A stretch of 64,000 nucleotides of DNA from Lytechinus variegatus. Its lineage: Eukaryota > Echinodermata > Echinoidea > Temnopleuroida > Toxopneustidae. A program made the translations under genes and the position numbers. Every line of letters starts with the position of its first letter. The first letter of the stretch is position 1. Below the pieces are notes generated by a model that saw only the letters and a program-made list of their open reading frames with translations, did not search any database and was not told where the DNA came from. The stretch lies in assembly GCF_018143015.1 (NCBI RefSeq), contig NC_054740.1, forward strand, positions 74,173,856 through 74,237,855. The letters are read 5' to 3'. Of this stretch, positions 10,946 to 37,758 are shown in pieces.

Positions 10946-11639
10946 CAGTGCGTATCAAAAAAAGTTTACATTTTGAAAAAGCCCTGGGAATTAAAAAAAA
11001 ATACATGTGGGTAATTTTTTTCACATATAATCTTGGGTTTGGGTCTTATCTATCCAATGAAAGTAAAAGTTTTGACAGAATGTTACACTTGAGTGAGCAC
11101 TGTCCATTTTTTGTATAGCTCGCAGAAATGCTTGTTTTCACACTGTGTCAATGGGAAAGGGCGAAATCAAACTCACCCTGCGAAGCATTTTTCATAAATT
11201 TCCCTAGCACTTTTAGCCAAACGAAATAAAACGGATACATTCAAGCATTTTGTGACAATTTTCAACATTTAGTAAGCACAACCTTAACCCTTTTGTGCCA
11301 GCTGGATCGAGGATATAACTGAATCTGAACAAAAGTTTATATCAGACATCTCCAGCATTTTTCACTAAGTTTTTATAATCTAAAGTGGGTTTACATTTCA
11401 TTTTTCATTTAATACTTGTTTCTCCACACTTTTCCCAAGCTTGACAATGATTAAAAAATGGAAATCAAGCCTAAGCCATTTCATGTAAATCACAGCTCAG
11501 TGTAAAGCAAATATCGTCACGATGGCCTCAGTATGTAGGGGAGTGGGGTGGGGCGCAATGCACTCTTCGAAGTGTTTTGGGCAAGGAAACAAGTTTAAAA
11601 AGGTAAAAGATATCGTCAAATCAAATTTACTCGCTAAAC

Positions 11640-12170
11640 TCCACGTGTTGATTTGATTTGATTTGATTGATTTCCGTTTCACAACATAAGAATGATAAAT
11701 ATAACATGACAAGGTCGAAAATACTGCAAAACATTATAAAATATATATAACATAATCTTAGACTTAAGGAACACAATTTAACAAATAAAAAAACCTAATA
11801 TGACATTTGTATTTGAAAGTAAAACGGAGGGTCTTGCCGAAAAAAGCAAAGCTTGTACGAAAGGCAAGACCCTAAATAAACTTGGTTTCATTACACACAA
11901 AAAAACACTGGGTCGTAATAATATATAGAGCTTTTGTTTTCAAATAAATACAAACAATTTTGGTGCACTTTACGAAAAGGAACAGGTGGATCATGCATAA
12001 AAATATTTTGTTTTATAGCATTAAGGTGGAAGGGGGGGTTAGGGGATGAAGAGGGGAGGGACAGAGAAGTGCAGTGTACATGACGTAGAAAGAAAGCGGG
12101 CAGCAGGAGCAGGTACTTTGGCTAATTGCGATTAAAAAAAAAGCAATAACAAATTATACATGTATATGTA
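11640..12170 (-). mobile_element. LINE 3' end nested in the mariner-like element
   Basis: On the minus strand the piece ends in a short tandem tail of AAATC units (about 11650-11670). It shares a 'TTTCC.TTCA.AACATAA' block and a stem-loop with the LINE at 30552-32240. No reverse transcriptase is present in this copy, so it is only the 3' untranslated part. Confidence 0.6.
11829..11872. other. Stem-loop in LINE 3' region (copy 1)
   Basis: A perfect 10-bp stem is formed by GGGTCTTGCC (11829-11838) and GGCAAGACCC (11863-11872). The 24-nt loop contains AAAAAGCAAAGCTTGTA. The same loop with a different but equally complementary stem is at 30723-30764. Confidence 0.75.
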
Positions 12171-12450
12171 TATAATATGAAAGCATACAATACACATAAA
12201 CGCCGAGAAAATGATTAAGGTCTACTTTTATTCGGATAACTATTTTAAAGTTCTGCGCAAATCATTTTTCACTAACTTTTCAAAAGTAAGTGGTGCTCAC
12301 TCAAGCGGAAATATTTTTCGACAGTTATATCGTCATTTGCTCAAATGGATCTGTACCAATGCTAAAATGTGGAAAAATCGTCAGAATATTACAAATATAT
12401 AATTTTACATGATTTATTCTAAGTATAAACTTTTTTTTTGATACGCGCTG

Positions 12451-12784
12451 TATATTTCAGCTTCTTTGTGAGGTTTAAGTAAATGTAATTCTGTTCAGGA
12501 CAAATCACACATGCACGGACATACCCACTAACTCTTTATACATTCATCCATTATACACCTACACACAGACCCAGCAGCAAATCTACAAATGACAAATGGG
12601 AATTAGAGGAATGCAGAGATGACAATCATTTTATAACAAATGGTACAAGTACATATGCCTATGTCAGGATTCTAGTCAAATTTGATCCGTTGGAGCTATC
12701 GAGCGATCTCAACCAATATGAAGCGCCATTGAACCATCCTCTCAGAAAATATGTATCCGTGCCCCGTTGGTCTGTTTGATGTCC
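12451..12784. other. 3' flank of first esterase gene
   Basis: Downstream of the minus-strand stop at 12785. The segment 12660-12784 resembles the region below the second esterase stop (23100-23217) and the relic at 1340-1440. It probably includes the 3' UTR. TTTATT at about 12412 (AATAAA on the minus strand), inside the right end of the mariner-like element, is a possible poly(A) signal. Confidence 0.4.
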
Positions 12785-21674
<8,890 letters not shown>

Positions 21675-23217
21675 TTTCTTTTAATATTGCAGCACCCATG
21701 CAGCAGTTACGTTTAAAACGTAGGTTTAGACTCGGCGTTTGTTCAGTTTTGCATGGAGAAGTATTTGTATTGTTTGTTTGTTTTTACATAGCTCGTGAAA
21801 CAGCGTGGATGACCTGTAACCCTGCACGGTGCGTTTAATCAAAGTTCATTTGTTGGCACCCAACCGAACATTTCCTTTTCCGCCTCACTATGATGTACCC
21901 CCCCCCCCCCGTTTTATTTGTCCATTCTTTATTTAATGCGATCGATATCTTGAGGAATTATGACAACAAAAATGAATATAGGAATGCGTCACAATAGAAG
22001 AGGCAGTATCCCCCTGGCCCTGAGTTTCAAATAGGCCTCAAGGGCCTATATTGTGTCATTAACAAATATATCTACATAAGATTCTGATTTGACAAAGGCG
22101 ATGACATGACATTAGAGCCAACCTTTCCCCCTCAATGTACTCTGGCGCGGCCCATTTTTTTTTTTTTTTATATTGGTACGAAAAAGAAATCTAAATATTA
22201 CATCGACAAACGCCCTCTTCTTTTACTTCACACATGCACGGACGTTTAGCACACACCCATACCCTCACAGACGTACCCAGCGGCCGATCGAGAATTGACC
22301 AATGAGGGGCCACGACGGGAGGCCTACTTTTTTATATATTAGGTGACATTGAGTGACAAGCCCCCTCCCCCCTCCAAAAAAAAACACCTTGGGGCCCCAG
22401 AAACTGTTTAAAAATTTTCCTTGTATAACTGTTTTCCCATATTAAATTGTAGGATTCATTTTTTTCTTTTTCAGACAACGCCGCACGCTCTTGCATCCAT
22501 ACATGCCCACACACAACTCATCTATTTTAATGAATACAAATATTTTAGTTTAAGATACTTTGTTCGTTTTTTATTTATTTCAAATAAAGTGTTATATTGG
22601 CTTCATTAATCTACGCAACGGATTGAAGAATATTCCGGTTTCTTAATGAAGATTGACAGAAAATCACATATAGAACTTATGTTGTTGTTGTTTTTGGAAA
22701 GGCAACAGGAGAGTGTAGTTGAACCCCATATGTGTGTTCCATTGGCCTTAATCAACATCCCTCTATTTTAAACTTGTACATTCTTTATTTAAAAAAAGTA
22801 GTATGCCCGATATTGGATAAAATGGGAACATGCATGTCGGTTGGATGAAGAGAATTTAAGCAATGTTGCGTTGAAATATGAGGTTAAAAAATGTTTACAG
22901 CGAACATGCATTTTCCCTTTCTATCCAATATTGGGTGCCTTTCAAACTGCCTTTTACCTCTTATTCGACAATCATTAAATGCGAATAAATTCTGATACAA
23001 CGAAACATGCCGTTTCATACTCATGTTTTGCTTTTGTTGAGGTTAATGGGAACTAGAGCATTGCAATCATCTCAAAATCGCACAACTTTAATGCCTATAA
23101 GTCAGGATTATTGTCAAATTTGATCTGATGATGATTTCCGACTTCAATCAATCACTTCTTTCTATACCATCGATTCCAACAATTTGTAACCATGCCTCGT
23201 TGGTCTGTTTGATGTCC
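21675..23217. other. Intergenic region between the esterase genes
   Basis: 1.54 kb between the start of copy A and the stop of copy B. Just upstream of the ATG of copy A lies AATATTAAAAGAAA, similar to AATATAAAAAGAAA before copy B, so the proximal 5' leader is conserved. A long C run is at 21899-21910. The 23100-23217 end is the likely 3' UTR of copy B. No other gene is seen. Confidence 0.6.
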
Positions 23218-29076
<5,859 letters not shown>

Positions 29077-29865
29077 TTTCTTTTTATATTGAGGCACACA
29101 ACAGTTAAGACGCGGTGTTGGTTCAGTTTCATATAGGATTATCTTGCACATGGTTGTTGAGACTCCGAGACGCGACAGCAAACTTGACCGATAACCTTGC
29201 ACTTGAGCTTGTTTGATAATTATTATCACTGTTTTGTTGGTTGATATTATTTCTGTTCAAAGTCCATTCGTTGTCATACACTAAGTTTCCTTCCCGCTCT
29301 CTTTATTGCACCCCTCCCTCCTTCACTTTGTCCAACCTATTCCTTCATATCTTCGGGGTATATGATAATAGATTTATAGTCGGGGGTTACGTTGTTTAAG
29401 GGAATGACAAGTACCCGGCAGCCACCATGATATAAGCCCAGTATGATAGCACCGGCCACCGGAAATATTTTAGGATATATCCCCATCTCCCCCGTGATCG
29501 ACATCCATGAGTAGTAGAATCCTATCCTGGCACCTCATTTTTGGTGGAGGGGCATGGTTTGTACAAAATATATTTGAATAGGAGACAAGACGTCCTCAAG
29601 ATGTAATACATCATTTTTGTCAATCGAATTATAAAGGGTATCGTGGCAGCTTCCGGAAGTCAAGAAATTACGACTTTTTGACAAAAGTCATGATTTTTAA
29701 CGAAAATAATAATCAATACTTCATTTTTTGTTAAAAATTCTTTGTACATGCGTTAACTCTTGTTCGGACTCTTGTCGACGGAATAGGCAATGTAATCTGA
29801 TTCCAGTTGTGTTCTAATCATTATAGGTCTCTACTATCAGTTGATAACAATACAAGGCAAAAGCA
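29077..29865. other. Upstream region of esterase B
   Basis: This holds the presumed promoter and 5' UTR of the minus-strand esterase B gene. AATATAAAAAG lies 4-14 bases before the ATG, too close to act as its TATA box unless transcription starts elsewhere. No other motif could be supported. Confidence 0.4.
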
Positions 29866-30349
29866 ATTTTTGTGTCTCACCCATCGTGATTTGCGAGGGC
29901 ACACAAGAAAATTGTATCGAAACTTCATTGTGAAATGACTGGGATAGAATAACACTTGTCATAAGAGCCTTGCACGTAAACTTTAATGTTGACCCGAAAA
30001 TGACCTTTGACCTTACCATGTGACCTCCAACTGCAGCATAACATGCACGTCCCCCAAGTCCATCTACCATCCACGTTTGGTTGAAAAGTGACTTACGGTT
30101 GCGGAGTTAGGTGTCATAAGAGAGTCTTGCATGTAAACTGTAACGTTGACCTGAAAATGACCTTTGACCTTACCATGTGACCTCCAACTGCAGCATAAGA
30201 TGCACGTCCCCCAAGTCCATTTACCATCCAAGTTTGGTTGAAAAGCATCTTACGGTTGTGAAGTTATGTGTCATTAGATTTGTGACGGACGGACGACGGA
30301 CGACATTTGGATCCCTAAGTCTCGCCTTCACCTCCTGTGGGCGAGACAA
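29866..30349 (+). mobile_element. Pearl/Helentron-like repeat, copy 1
   Basis: Starts near GTGTCTCACCC (29875) and ends in a hairpin, GTCTCGC...GCGAGAC, followed by AAAA at about 30330-30349. The core is two direct repeats offset by about 157 bases, each with TGACCTTTGACCT (30001 and 30158). Tandem core plus terminal hairpin resembles the bivalve pearl / DINE-like Helentron group. The family name is inference. Confidence 0.6.
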
Positions 30350-30722
30350 AAACTAAAACGTTGTCCTTTAAAATCGTCAGATTAGAGAGTTTTGTCACCG
30401 CGATGCAGGGCAGAATCAAAAACACAGTAAATATAATGCCCGTCAATGACAAAGACCAGATGGGATGTCTTTTTTTTCTTCGAAAATTGGTGAGCCGGAA
30501 CAGCAGTTTAGTCCAAAGTTTTGGCGTTCACGCAAATTGCAAATATGCCAATCAATTCAATTCAATTCTTTTATTTCATTTCCATTCAAAACATAATACA
30601 AAGTAATATAAAACAATACAAATCAAGTACAATTTTACAGAAGGGCATTCTTACTTCGTAAAACAGACCCCCCCCCCAAAAAAAAAAAAAAACAGTATAA
30701 TATAGAGCATAAATGGAAATGA

Positions 30723-30764
30723 GGGGATCCACTAAAAAGCAAAGCTTGTAAAGTGTGGATCCCC
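30723..30764. other. Stem-loop in LINE 3' region (copy 2)
   Basis: GGGGATCCAC (30723-30732) pairs perfectly with GTGGATCCCC (30755-30764). The loop contains AAAAAGCAAAGCTTGTA, the same loop as at 11829-11872, but the stem letters differ at most positions. Confidence 0.75.
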
Positions 30765-31255
30765 GTTGGAAATGAAGAAATTATAGTCGACTTGTTATAT
30801 GCGTACATGCATGTATTACAGGAAAGAAAAGGAGAAAAAAGAAATCATATTGATGGAAACATAATTACTGAACAAATGCAAAGCTTTTCACACGAAAAGG
30901 TCTTCGTTGTAAAGGATATGTTGCGCAAGACAGAAGGAAAAAAACAGAGAGAGGGGATGACAAGACATAGAAGACAAGATAAAACAAGAGACAGGACAGT
31001 ACAAGACAACTATTTTTTAAAAAGGAGTAAAACTAAGAATGGGAAAGGGCTGACCATGAACCCAGCTTGATCTGGTGAAATAACAAAAGATATAACTGGA
31101 CAATATAGATGAAAAAAAAATAAAAATAAAAATGAAAAATGTAAGGATTATAATCAAGATAATGAAGTGTTAGTTCCGTTGCGAAGAATTATAGGAATTA
31201 AGCAGGATAAGTTTGGGTTTACGTTTGAATGAATTCAAGGAGACACTGTCTTTGA

Positions 31256-31851
31256 AGGTCAAGTCCACCTCAGAAAAATGTTGATTTGAATCAATAGAGA
31301 AAAATCAGACAAGCACAATGCTGAAAATTTCATCAAAATCGGATGTAAAATAAGAAAGTTATGATATTTCAAAGTTTCACTTATTTTCAACAAAATAGTT
31401 ATATGAACGAGCCAGTTACATCCAAATGAGAGAGTCGATGATGTCACTCACTCACTATTTCTTTTCTTTTTCATTGTTTGAATTATACAATATTTCAATT
31501 CTTACGAATTCGACGATTAGGACCTCCTTGCCTGAAGCACAAAATGTTAAAATAATGGAATTCCACGTGTTCAGGGAGGAATGAAACTTCATTTCACATG
31601 ACAACGAGAAAATAAAAATATTTCCTATTTCATATAATAAACTACAAAAGAAATAGTGAGTGATGTCATCAACTCTCTCATTTGGATGTAACTGGCTCGT
31701 TCATATAACTATTTTGTTGAAAATAAGCAAAACTTTAAAATGCCCTAACTGTCTTATTTTACATCTGATTTTGATAAAATTTTCAGTGTAATGCTTGTTG
31801 AATTATTTCCTTTTTATTCAAATCAAGTTTTTGTTGGGGTGGACTTGTCCT
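31256..31851. mobile_element. TTAA-type MITE inserted in the LINE coding end
   Basis: Same family and length class as 15370-15970 (596 versus 601 bp). It is flanked by TTGA (31252-31255, one change from TTAA) and TTAA (31852-31855). The two LINE halves on either side join at a single TTAA to give continuous LINE coding sense (NNVK then DSVSLNSF). The MITE is therefore younger than the LINE. Confidence 0.9.
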
Positions 31852-32240
31852 TTAACATTATTAGCGAGTGAGTTCCAGAATTTAGGACCGTTGAATAGGA
31901 ATGTATTTTTGGCCAGTAAAGTTCTGTAAAGTGGAATGTGAAGTTCGTCAGAGTGTCTCGTGGGGTAGTTAGATAAAATTGATTTTTAGGGAACATGGCA
32001 TCAAAAATATGGGGAAGTGCATTATTATTATAACTATACATGAAGTGCCCTAATCTGTCATTTCCAGAGTACGAGTCAAAACTGTTTTTAATTAACCATT
32101 TTTCGACAAAGTCTTATTGGTTGTTCATTGTCATGAAGGGCATATTTGACAAAACATTTTCCATGTTCTTGAATAGGTCAAGCGTCGTAGAGCAAAAAGT
32201 CCCTTATGACTACAATACCAGACTTTAATGTAAGTTTACG

Positions 32241-35200
32241 AGAAACGAAATCGGCAAGTTGAACATCGCTTAATTCGCATGAATACCCAACTATTTGCAA
32301 GTAAGTATATATACCTCCATTTATAATGGCTTGACATAATCACATCAACCCAAATTTGGGAGCACGACATACTTCCACCTGAACATGCATTTATATTCAT
32401 GACAATTTCCCACATTAACGAGTTACGCGTTAGGCCTAGTGTGGAAAATGAAACATGTCACTTTTCAAAGAGGTCTGAATGATCACGGAAAAAAGACAAA
32501 CGAAAATAAAAACATATTTTTTCTACTGGAAGTTGAAAGTTCCTTCTTTATTTCCACATCATAAACAACGAAATTACGAAATGGAAAATTGAATATAACA
32601 CGTATATATATATATATGTGTGTGGGTGTGTGCGTGTGTGTGTGTGTGTGCGTGTGTGCATGGAAATGCTATATGCGTTACTGGTAACTAGGTGTGAACT
32701 TGTTTTTTTTTAAGTGTGTGTGTGAGGGTGTGTGTGTGAAATCGGTAAGGGATTTGATGCTAAACATGACAATCATACCTCAAGTAATACCCGATCATTG
32801 CCCATGATGTTCATTATTTCCTCATATTCTACAGTTCTAAACCTGTGTTTGCCAGAATTTCTTTGAAGATCAACAGGTCATTTCGACCTAGAGGAAAATT
32901 GTAAAATCACATTATAAAGCGATATCTAAAGGAAAACTTCACTTTGTTTATATAATAACGTTCGTATGTATATTCTGAAAACAAGAATGAGAAAATAAAA
33001 TTAGGATTAATGTATATAAAAAAAATTAATATGGTTTTCTCTGAACCCTACCAAAAAGCAGCCTAAACTGTTACTGGCACAATCCGTCTCGAATGCACAG
33101 GCAAAACAATTTAGATATCACGAAATCCAAATAACATGATATATGTGGCAGCTATACATTTGACGTCATCAATCGAGAATGAAAAAAAAATGCAATTCTA
33201 AAGTGGATTTTTCGCAAAGCATAATGCTTTTCACATTTCCTGCTTTCATGACAAAATGGATTTCAAATTTGGAACAAGCCCATGGACAATTTTTGCTAGA
33301 CCTCTCAACCTTTGTTTGCTCAATTAAACACATTACTGCCATAAATAAACAAAAAAAATAACATTTACTCCTGATAGAAAACAGACAAGATCGCCAAAAA
33401 TATTTGTACTCCGGACTTGGCTGCCCTGAAGTTGAAACGAAACAGTGAGCTGAAAGGAATAGAATTAATAAAGATGTGCAGACAGTCAAACGCCATTGAA
33501 AATTCATCCCGTTAGGAATTTCTGAGTGACGATAAAAACACTCAAGACAATTAGGTCCAGGTCTGAGCTTTTGTCATTGAATTTTAACTCGCTTGAAGAC
33601 TGATTGAGTATTGAATAAACCAGAAGTTTGTTTAAATGTTGTTTGGTATTTATTACTTGGTATATGCAATGATTAAAGTGCAGTGACTTCGAAATAGTTT
33701 ACCTGCTATCTTGATCTTATTTACTCTTCTAAAGATTACTTGATTCAAATGTCTTATATTAAATCTGGCTTTATTTGAATCTTATTTCATTTTAATCTTA
33801 TTTTATTTCAATCTGAAATCATTCCGATTTTTTTATGGGTTTTTATGGCGAGACAATCTAAAGTGATCATGTAGATATTGCCCTTCCCTCATACGGATTT
33901 GAAGAGTTCTTGGCCCGTTCATAATTCAATAATGGCCTCACGCTAAAATCACCTTTCCCGCCGTTTAATTGTTATTATAATTAATCGCAATATTTTTACG
34001 AGGCCTATCGGGAAGGCAATGCTGCAGTAGGCTGTCGCAACTTTACAATGGAAAGTGAAGCCTTGGCATATCCTATAACTTTGTATATTTTGTATATACC
34101 GTATATACCGTAGTCTAAAATGCCGGGCAATTTTACAACCCTCACAGCTTCAAGTAGAGTAAATAATTTCTGACACCCCACCCCCGCCGTTTAAAAAGGT
34201 TATTTAGAAAATTCAGACTGTGTGTGGTGAAGACTATTACAATGACTTTGTCAATATACCACGGATTAAAAGCACATTAACCAAAGAAAATTAATGTTAC
34301 CACGGTAGTGATCATTATGACAAAGCTACATACAAAAAATAAAAAAATAAAAACTTAAACCTCTATGAAACGGGCCCAGGTCTGCAAAAATTATGGCATA
34401 TATTTGGTTTGCACAATTGACTCAGGGTCCCCAAAACAACAACAAAAAGATAATACAGATTATAAGCAAGAGATGACAAAAAAAATAAACAAATGAATTA
34501 CAGAATAGACCTCCTACCAAGTGTAAATACAATTTGTTTCTAGCATAATATATTAGCGTGACAGTCTGTCACTGACGTCACAGAGTCTGGAGTATCTAGT
34601 CAAGCCGTTATACATTCAGTAATCACGATTTTCCCTCGTCAATCAAAGAAACAACCATAATATCACACGAAATGATAAAGATAAACGCTAAAACATGATC
34701 ACAACACTCATTTGATGACGTTGCGGACAATATCGGTAAATAATCAACAATCACTTCAAAACATAGTCAACATTTTCATTACAAATCAAGCACTTAACAT
34801 CTAATCGCTTTGTCCAAAGTTCATTGAGCCCGGATATTGAGCGTAACAAAGCTCATTTCATTTTCAAATTTACGTTATTGTACATCATTGTGTAAGAAAT
34901 TAAAAATGAAATGAAATGAAAGATATTCACGCGGACAAATACGATATAAATGTACTGATTTATAAACCCCATTATAGGCATAGTGAAAATGTTTTCGTTG
35001 TCCAATCGATGAAAAGTGAATCAAATGATAAAATATTGATTAGGAAATAAACACGAAGTAATGTCGTTTTTCGGTGATCTCTCTATTTAACAAGATTGAT
35101 CTATAGTCATCATGAGCATTATGAATAGTAACGCAAATGTGATCATCACTGCACTATGTATACATTTTTTTGCGTCTCGCAGGTTTTATTCCCCCTGAAA

Positions 35201-35270
35201 ATGTTGCATGTCCATTGTTTTCAAACATTTGTGGTTTACTCAAGATGGTCCTTATCGTAAAATCTGTTAA
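32241..35270. other. AT-rich intergenic region
   Basis: A (TA)n/(GT)n microsatellite lies at about 32602-32660, with a further GT-rich stretch to 32740. The rest is AT-rich with no open frame of protein-like composition and no element with clear ends. Confidence 0.6.
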
Positions 35271-35272
35271 AA

Positions 35273-35700
35273 TTGAAATATTCATAATTCAATTTTTTAA
35301 AAATAGTGAGCGACATAAATCTCTCATTTGAATATCACTGAATTGTGCATATAGCTGCTTTGTGAAAAATAAGCGAAACTTCAAAATTTAATAACTTACT
35401 TCACTCAAAAATTTTGGCCCATTAGGCCACTGTAGATTAAGTCATTTTTTCTTTGTTTTAAAATAGTGCCCCTTTCAAAAGAAAGAGTGCCATTTTTTCC
35501 TCGTTCAAATTTGAACTAGACAAACCAGCACTCCGAAGTGCAGTCACTATACACGCTCTTTAAGAGCTGAATTAGCACTTCATTTTTAGAGTGTTTATTT
35601 TACATCTGCTTTTATGAAATTTTCAGCATTATGCTTGCTTGTTTGATTTTTCTATATTGATTCATATCATCTTGTTGATTGGGTGGACCTGATTGTTGGA
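35273..35700. mobile_element. TTAA-family MITE half, interrupted by another repeat
   Basis: 35273-35402 and 35593-35700 together match the right half of the AAGTCCACC-type MITE (GCGAAACTTCAAAATTTAAT, TTTTACATCTGCTTTTATG, GGGTGGACCTGA). Between them sits 35403-35593, bounded by CACTCAAAAA and TTTTTAGAGTG, an insertion from another family. Confidence 0.55.
35404..35503 (-). repeat. Inverted copy of hAT-like element interior
   Basis: About 100 bases (AAAATTTTGGCCC to AAGAAAGAGTGCC and CCTCG) match the reverse complement of 35792-35887 with few differences. The two form an inverted pair about 290 bases apart. Confidence 0.75.
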
Positions 35701-35760
35701 TAAAGCAGAGCATAGCACTATTAAACAAATCACAATCTTTCTTCCCATCGGCACTTTAAT

Positions 35761-36633
35761 CAGGGGCGGCGGAGCGAAGTGGAAGGGGACACGAGGAAAA
35801 AAATGGCACTCTTTCTTTTGATAGGGGCACTATTTTAAAACAAAGAATGACTTAATCTACAGTGGCGTAAAGGGCCAAAATTTTGAGGGAGATATGTCGC
35901 ATCACATAAAATTTACAAGAATTTGCGAGCAAAAATTTTGACACATTTAATAATGAAAATCAAATTTTGTGATAGATTAGGATAACTCTTATTATTTTTC
36001 CTTCATAAGTAGTAACATATAAAATTGGAAATATTGTTTTCTTGTTTAAAAGGGGCACTCGTTAACACATAAGACTTGTCCTTTTCAGGAAAAAAGGGGC
36101 ACAAAGCACGTTTGTAAGGTGCACTTAGGCGAAAAGGGTCACTGATACAAGCAAGGGCACCTTTAAGAAGGCAACGGGACACTTGCTAATGGCATAAAAT
36201 GGGTCCTTCTCGGGTGAAAGGGGCACATAAAACGTTCATAAGGGGCATTTTTCTTTGGTAAAAAGGAGTAATGATTCGAGAAAGGTCACTAACTAGAACG
36301 CAAGGGGGCACATGTTTACACATAATTATAATGGGTCCTTCTCATGTGAAACGGGCGCTGAACACGGTCGTGGGGTGCATTTTTTGTAAAAAGTGGCACT
36401 GATCTACGAAAAATGACACAGGTACTTCTCATGTGAAAGGGGCACAGAACACATTCGAGAGGGGGCATTTTTGGAAAAATTGGCACACCTAAAAGGGGTA
36501 ATCCTCAGGTGAAAGGGCCACATTATACGTTCGTGAGGGGGCATTTTTCTTGTGTAAAAAAGGGCACTATCTTGAGGGCTTCAAAGAGTGGGGGCACTGT
36601 ACGCCCGCCCCTCCCCTATGATCGCCGCCCCTG
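35761..36633 (+). mobile_element. hAT-like element with internal degenerate tandem repeats
   Basis: It begins CAGGGGCGGCGG and ends CGCCGCCCCTG, an 11-bp inverted terminal match typical of hAT ends. From 36040 to 36600 a unit of about 80-110 bases recurs (GGTCCTTCTC, GTGAAAGGGGCAC, ACGTTCGTGAGGGGGCATTT). The flanking 8 bases match imperfectly (5 of 8), so the target duplication is decayed. There is no transposase. Confidence 0.65.
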
Positions 36634-37244
36634 CTTTTCATGAAAAGCTATCCTTTTATTATTAATCCTTTATAGCTTTTTATAGGAGTTAAAAACTAAA
36701 AATATTCATTTTCAGTTTATTTTATTCGTTGTGAATTATTTCATAATTTTCCTGGTTCTTGTATATCTTGATCATTTTAGGGTTATTTTTCAAACTTTCA
36801 AAATAAATTCAAGGTAAAAAACTCGACCATGCATTGAAAAATGAATGATCATTCTTTGTGAACAAAGAACAATTGTCTAAGAGTATGCCTAATCAACAAA
36901 TATCATCAATATACAGCAAACGTCATATCAAGATTAGCTTTCAAAACTAAATACATCTCCCAAAATAGACCACCGTTTTTTTTAATGCAGATGAATGCCA
37001 TTCTGATTATTCTTGTCAGAGACAAGTTCAATAATAGCAAAAATAATAGAAAAATTTACCAGACAAGTATGAATGATCTGAGGTTAAACACTTTTAGTAA
37101 ATATCTTTGATTGACAACTCATTCCTGCTAACTCAGACAGCAAAGAAATAGACAAATGACTAAAGGTTTCCAGAAATAAGCAGATTCTTATTTCCTATCA
37201 AATACTGATTTTCTTTTCCCCTAAATAGGAATTTACAGAATTGA
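36634..37244. other. AT-rich intergenic stretch
   Basis: No gene, repeat end or structured element was recognised. Confidence 0.5.
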
Positions 37245-37758
37245 AAGGGCGAGTTTACCGTGACAAAAAGTCTGTAGCAAAAACAATATAAGAAAATGTT
37301 GGTGAAAGTTTGAAGAAAATCCATTAAGATTAAGAACATGATTTTAAATTTGAATTGTTGACTTCTGACGGCATATACAAGCATCAGTTTCATATGTTAT
37401 GTAATATAAATTTCAATTTGTTATTGGTTCATGATGGCTGCAAATTTTCTTCTTTCATTAACATAAAAACATGAAAAATAATAATTTGTCTGTTGATATA
37501 CTGAATGTACAATGAAACAAATTTTCGAATCTTTTTTAGTAAATGACATTTCATTCATTTTTTAAATAAAAAAAACATAAGCTGCTCACATTTGACGTCA
37601 AAAATCAAAAAATCTATTTTTGTTTAACTGTAATAACTTATAAAATCTTTGATGAATTTTCATCAAACCTTCATCAATATCAGATTCTCCCCAAACTTTT
37701 CTTCATATTCTTAATTATTTTGTTTTCAATCAACTTTTTGTCAAGGTGAAGTTTCCCT
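37245..37758. mobile_element. TTAA-type MITE (AGGGGAAGTTCACC family), old copy
   Basis: The left end is AAGGGCGAGTTTACCGTGAC after TTGA; the right end is TCAAGGTGAAGTTTCCCT before TTAA. It is the same family as the better-kept copy at 42064-42560, including the CAAAAAGTTTATTG-like block and CATCAAACCTTCA. Confidence 0.7.

Larger units (their letters stand above)
10946..12450. mobile_element. 1.5-kb non-autonomous mariner-like element
   Basis: Ends are CAGTGCGTATCAAAAAAAG (10946) and, in reverse complement, CAGCGCGTATCAAAAAAAAA (ending 12450). TA lies on both outer sides (10944-10945 and 12451-12452). Just inside, an exact 13-bp inverted match CTTGAGTGAGCAC lies at 11088-11100 and 12293-12305, so the two halves are partly mirror images. 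No transposase is seen. A LINE 3' end (about 11640-12170) occupies the middle. Confidence 0.75.
30552..32240 (-). mobile_element. LINE fragment with 3' UTR and short tandem tail
   Basis: On the minus strand the end of a non-LTR ORF reads LPHIFDAMFPKNQF, YLTTPRDTLTNF and a GPKFWNSLANNV-type block at 31855-32230. After an inserted MITE it continues as SVSLNSFKRKPKLILLNSYN to a stop near 31178. A 3' UTR with a stem-loop (30723-30764) and a tail of GAATT units (30552-30569) follows. The frame is broken by frameshifts. It resembles CR1/L2-type LINE ends; the clade is uncertain. The 5' part is missing. Confidence 0.75.

Noticed and set aside
30753-31070. 105-codon Lys/Arg-rich frame
   Set aside because: It is antisense to the 3' untranslated part of a LINE and purine-rich by composition.
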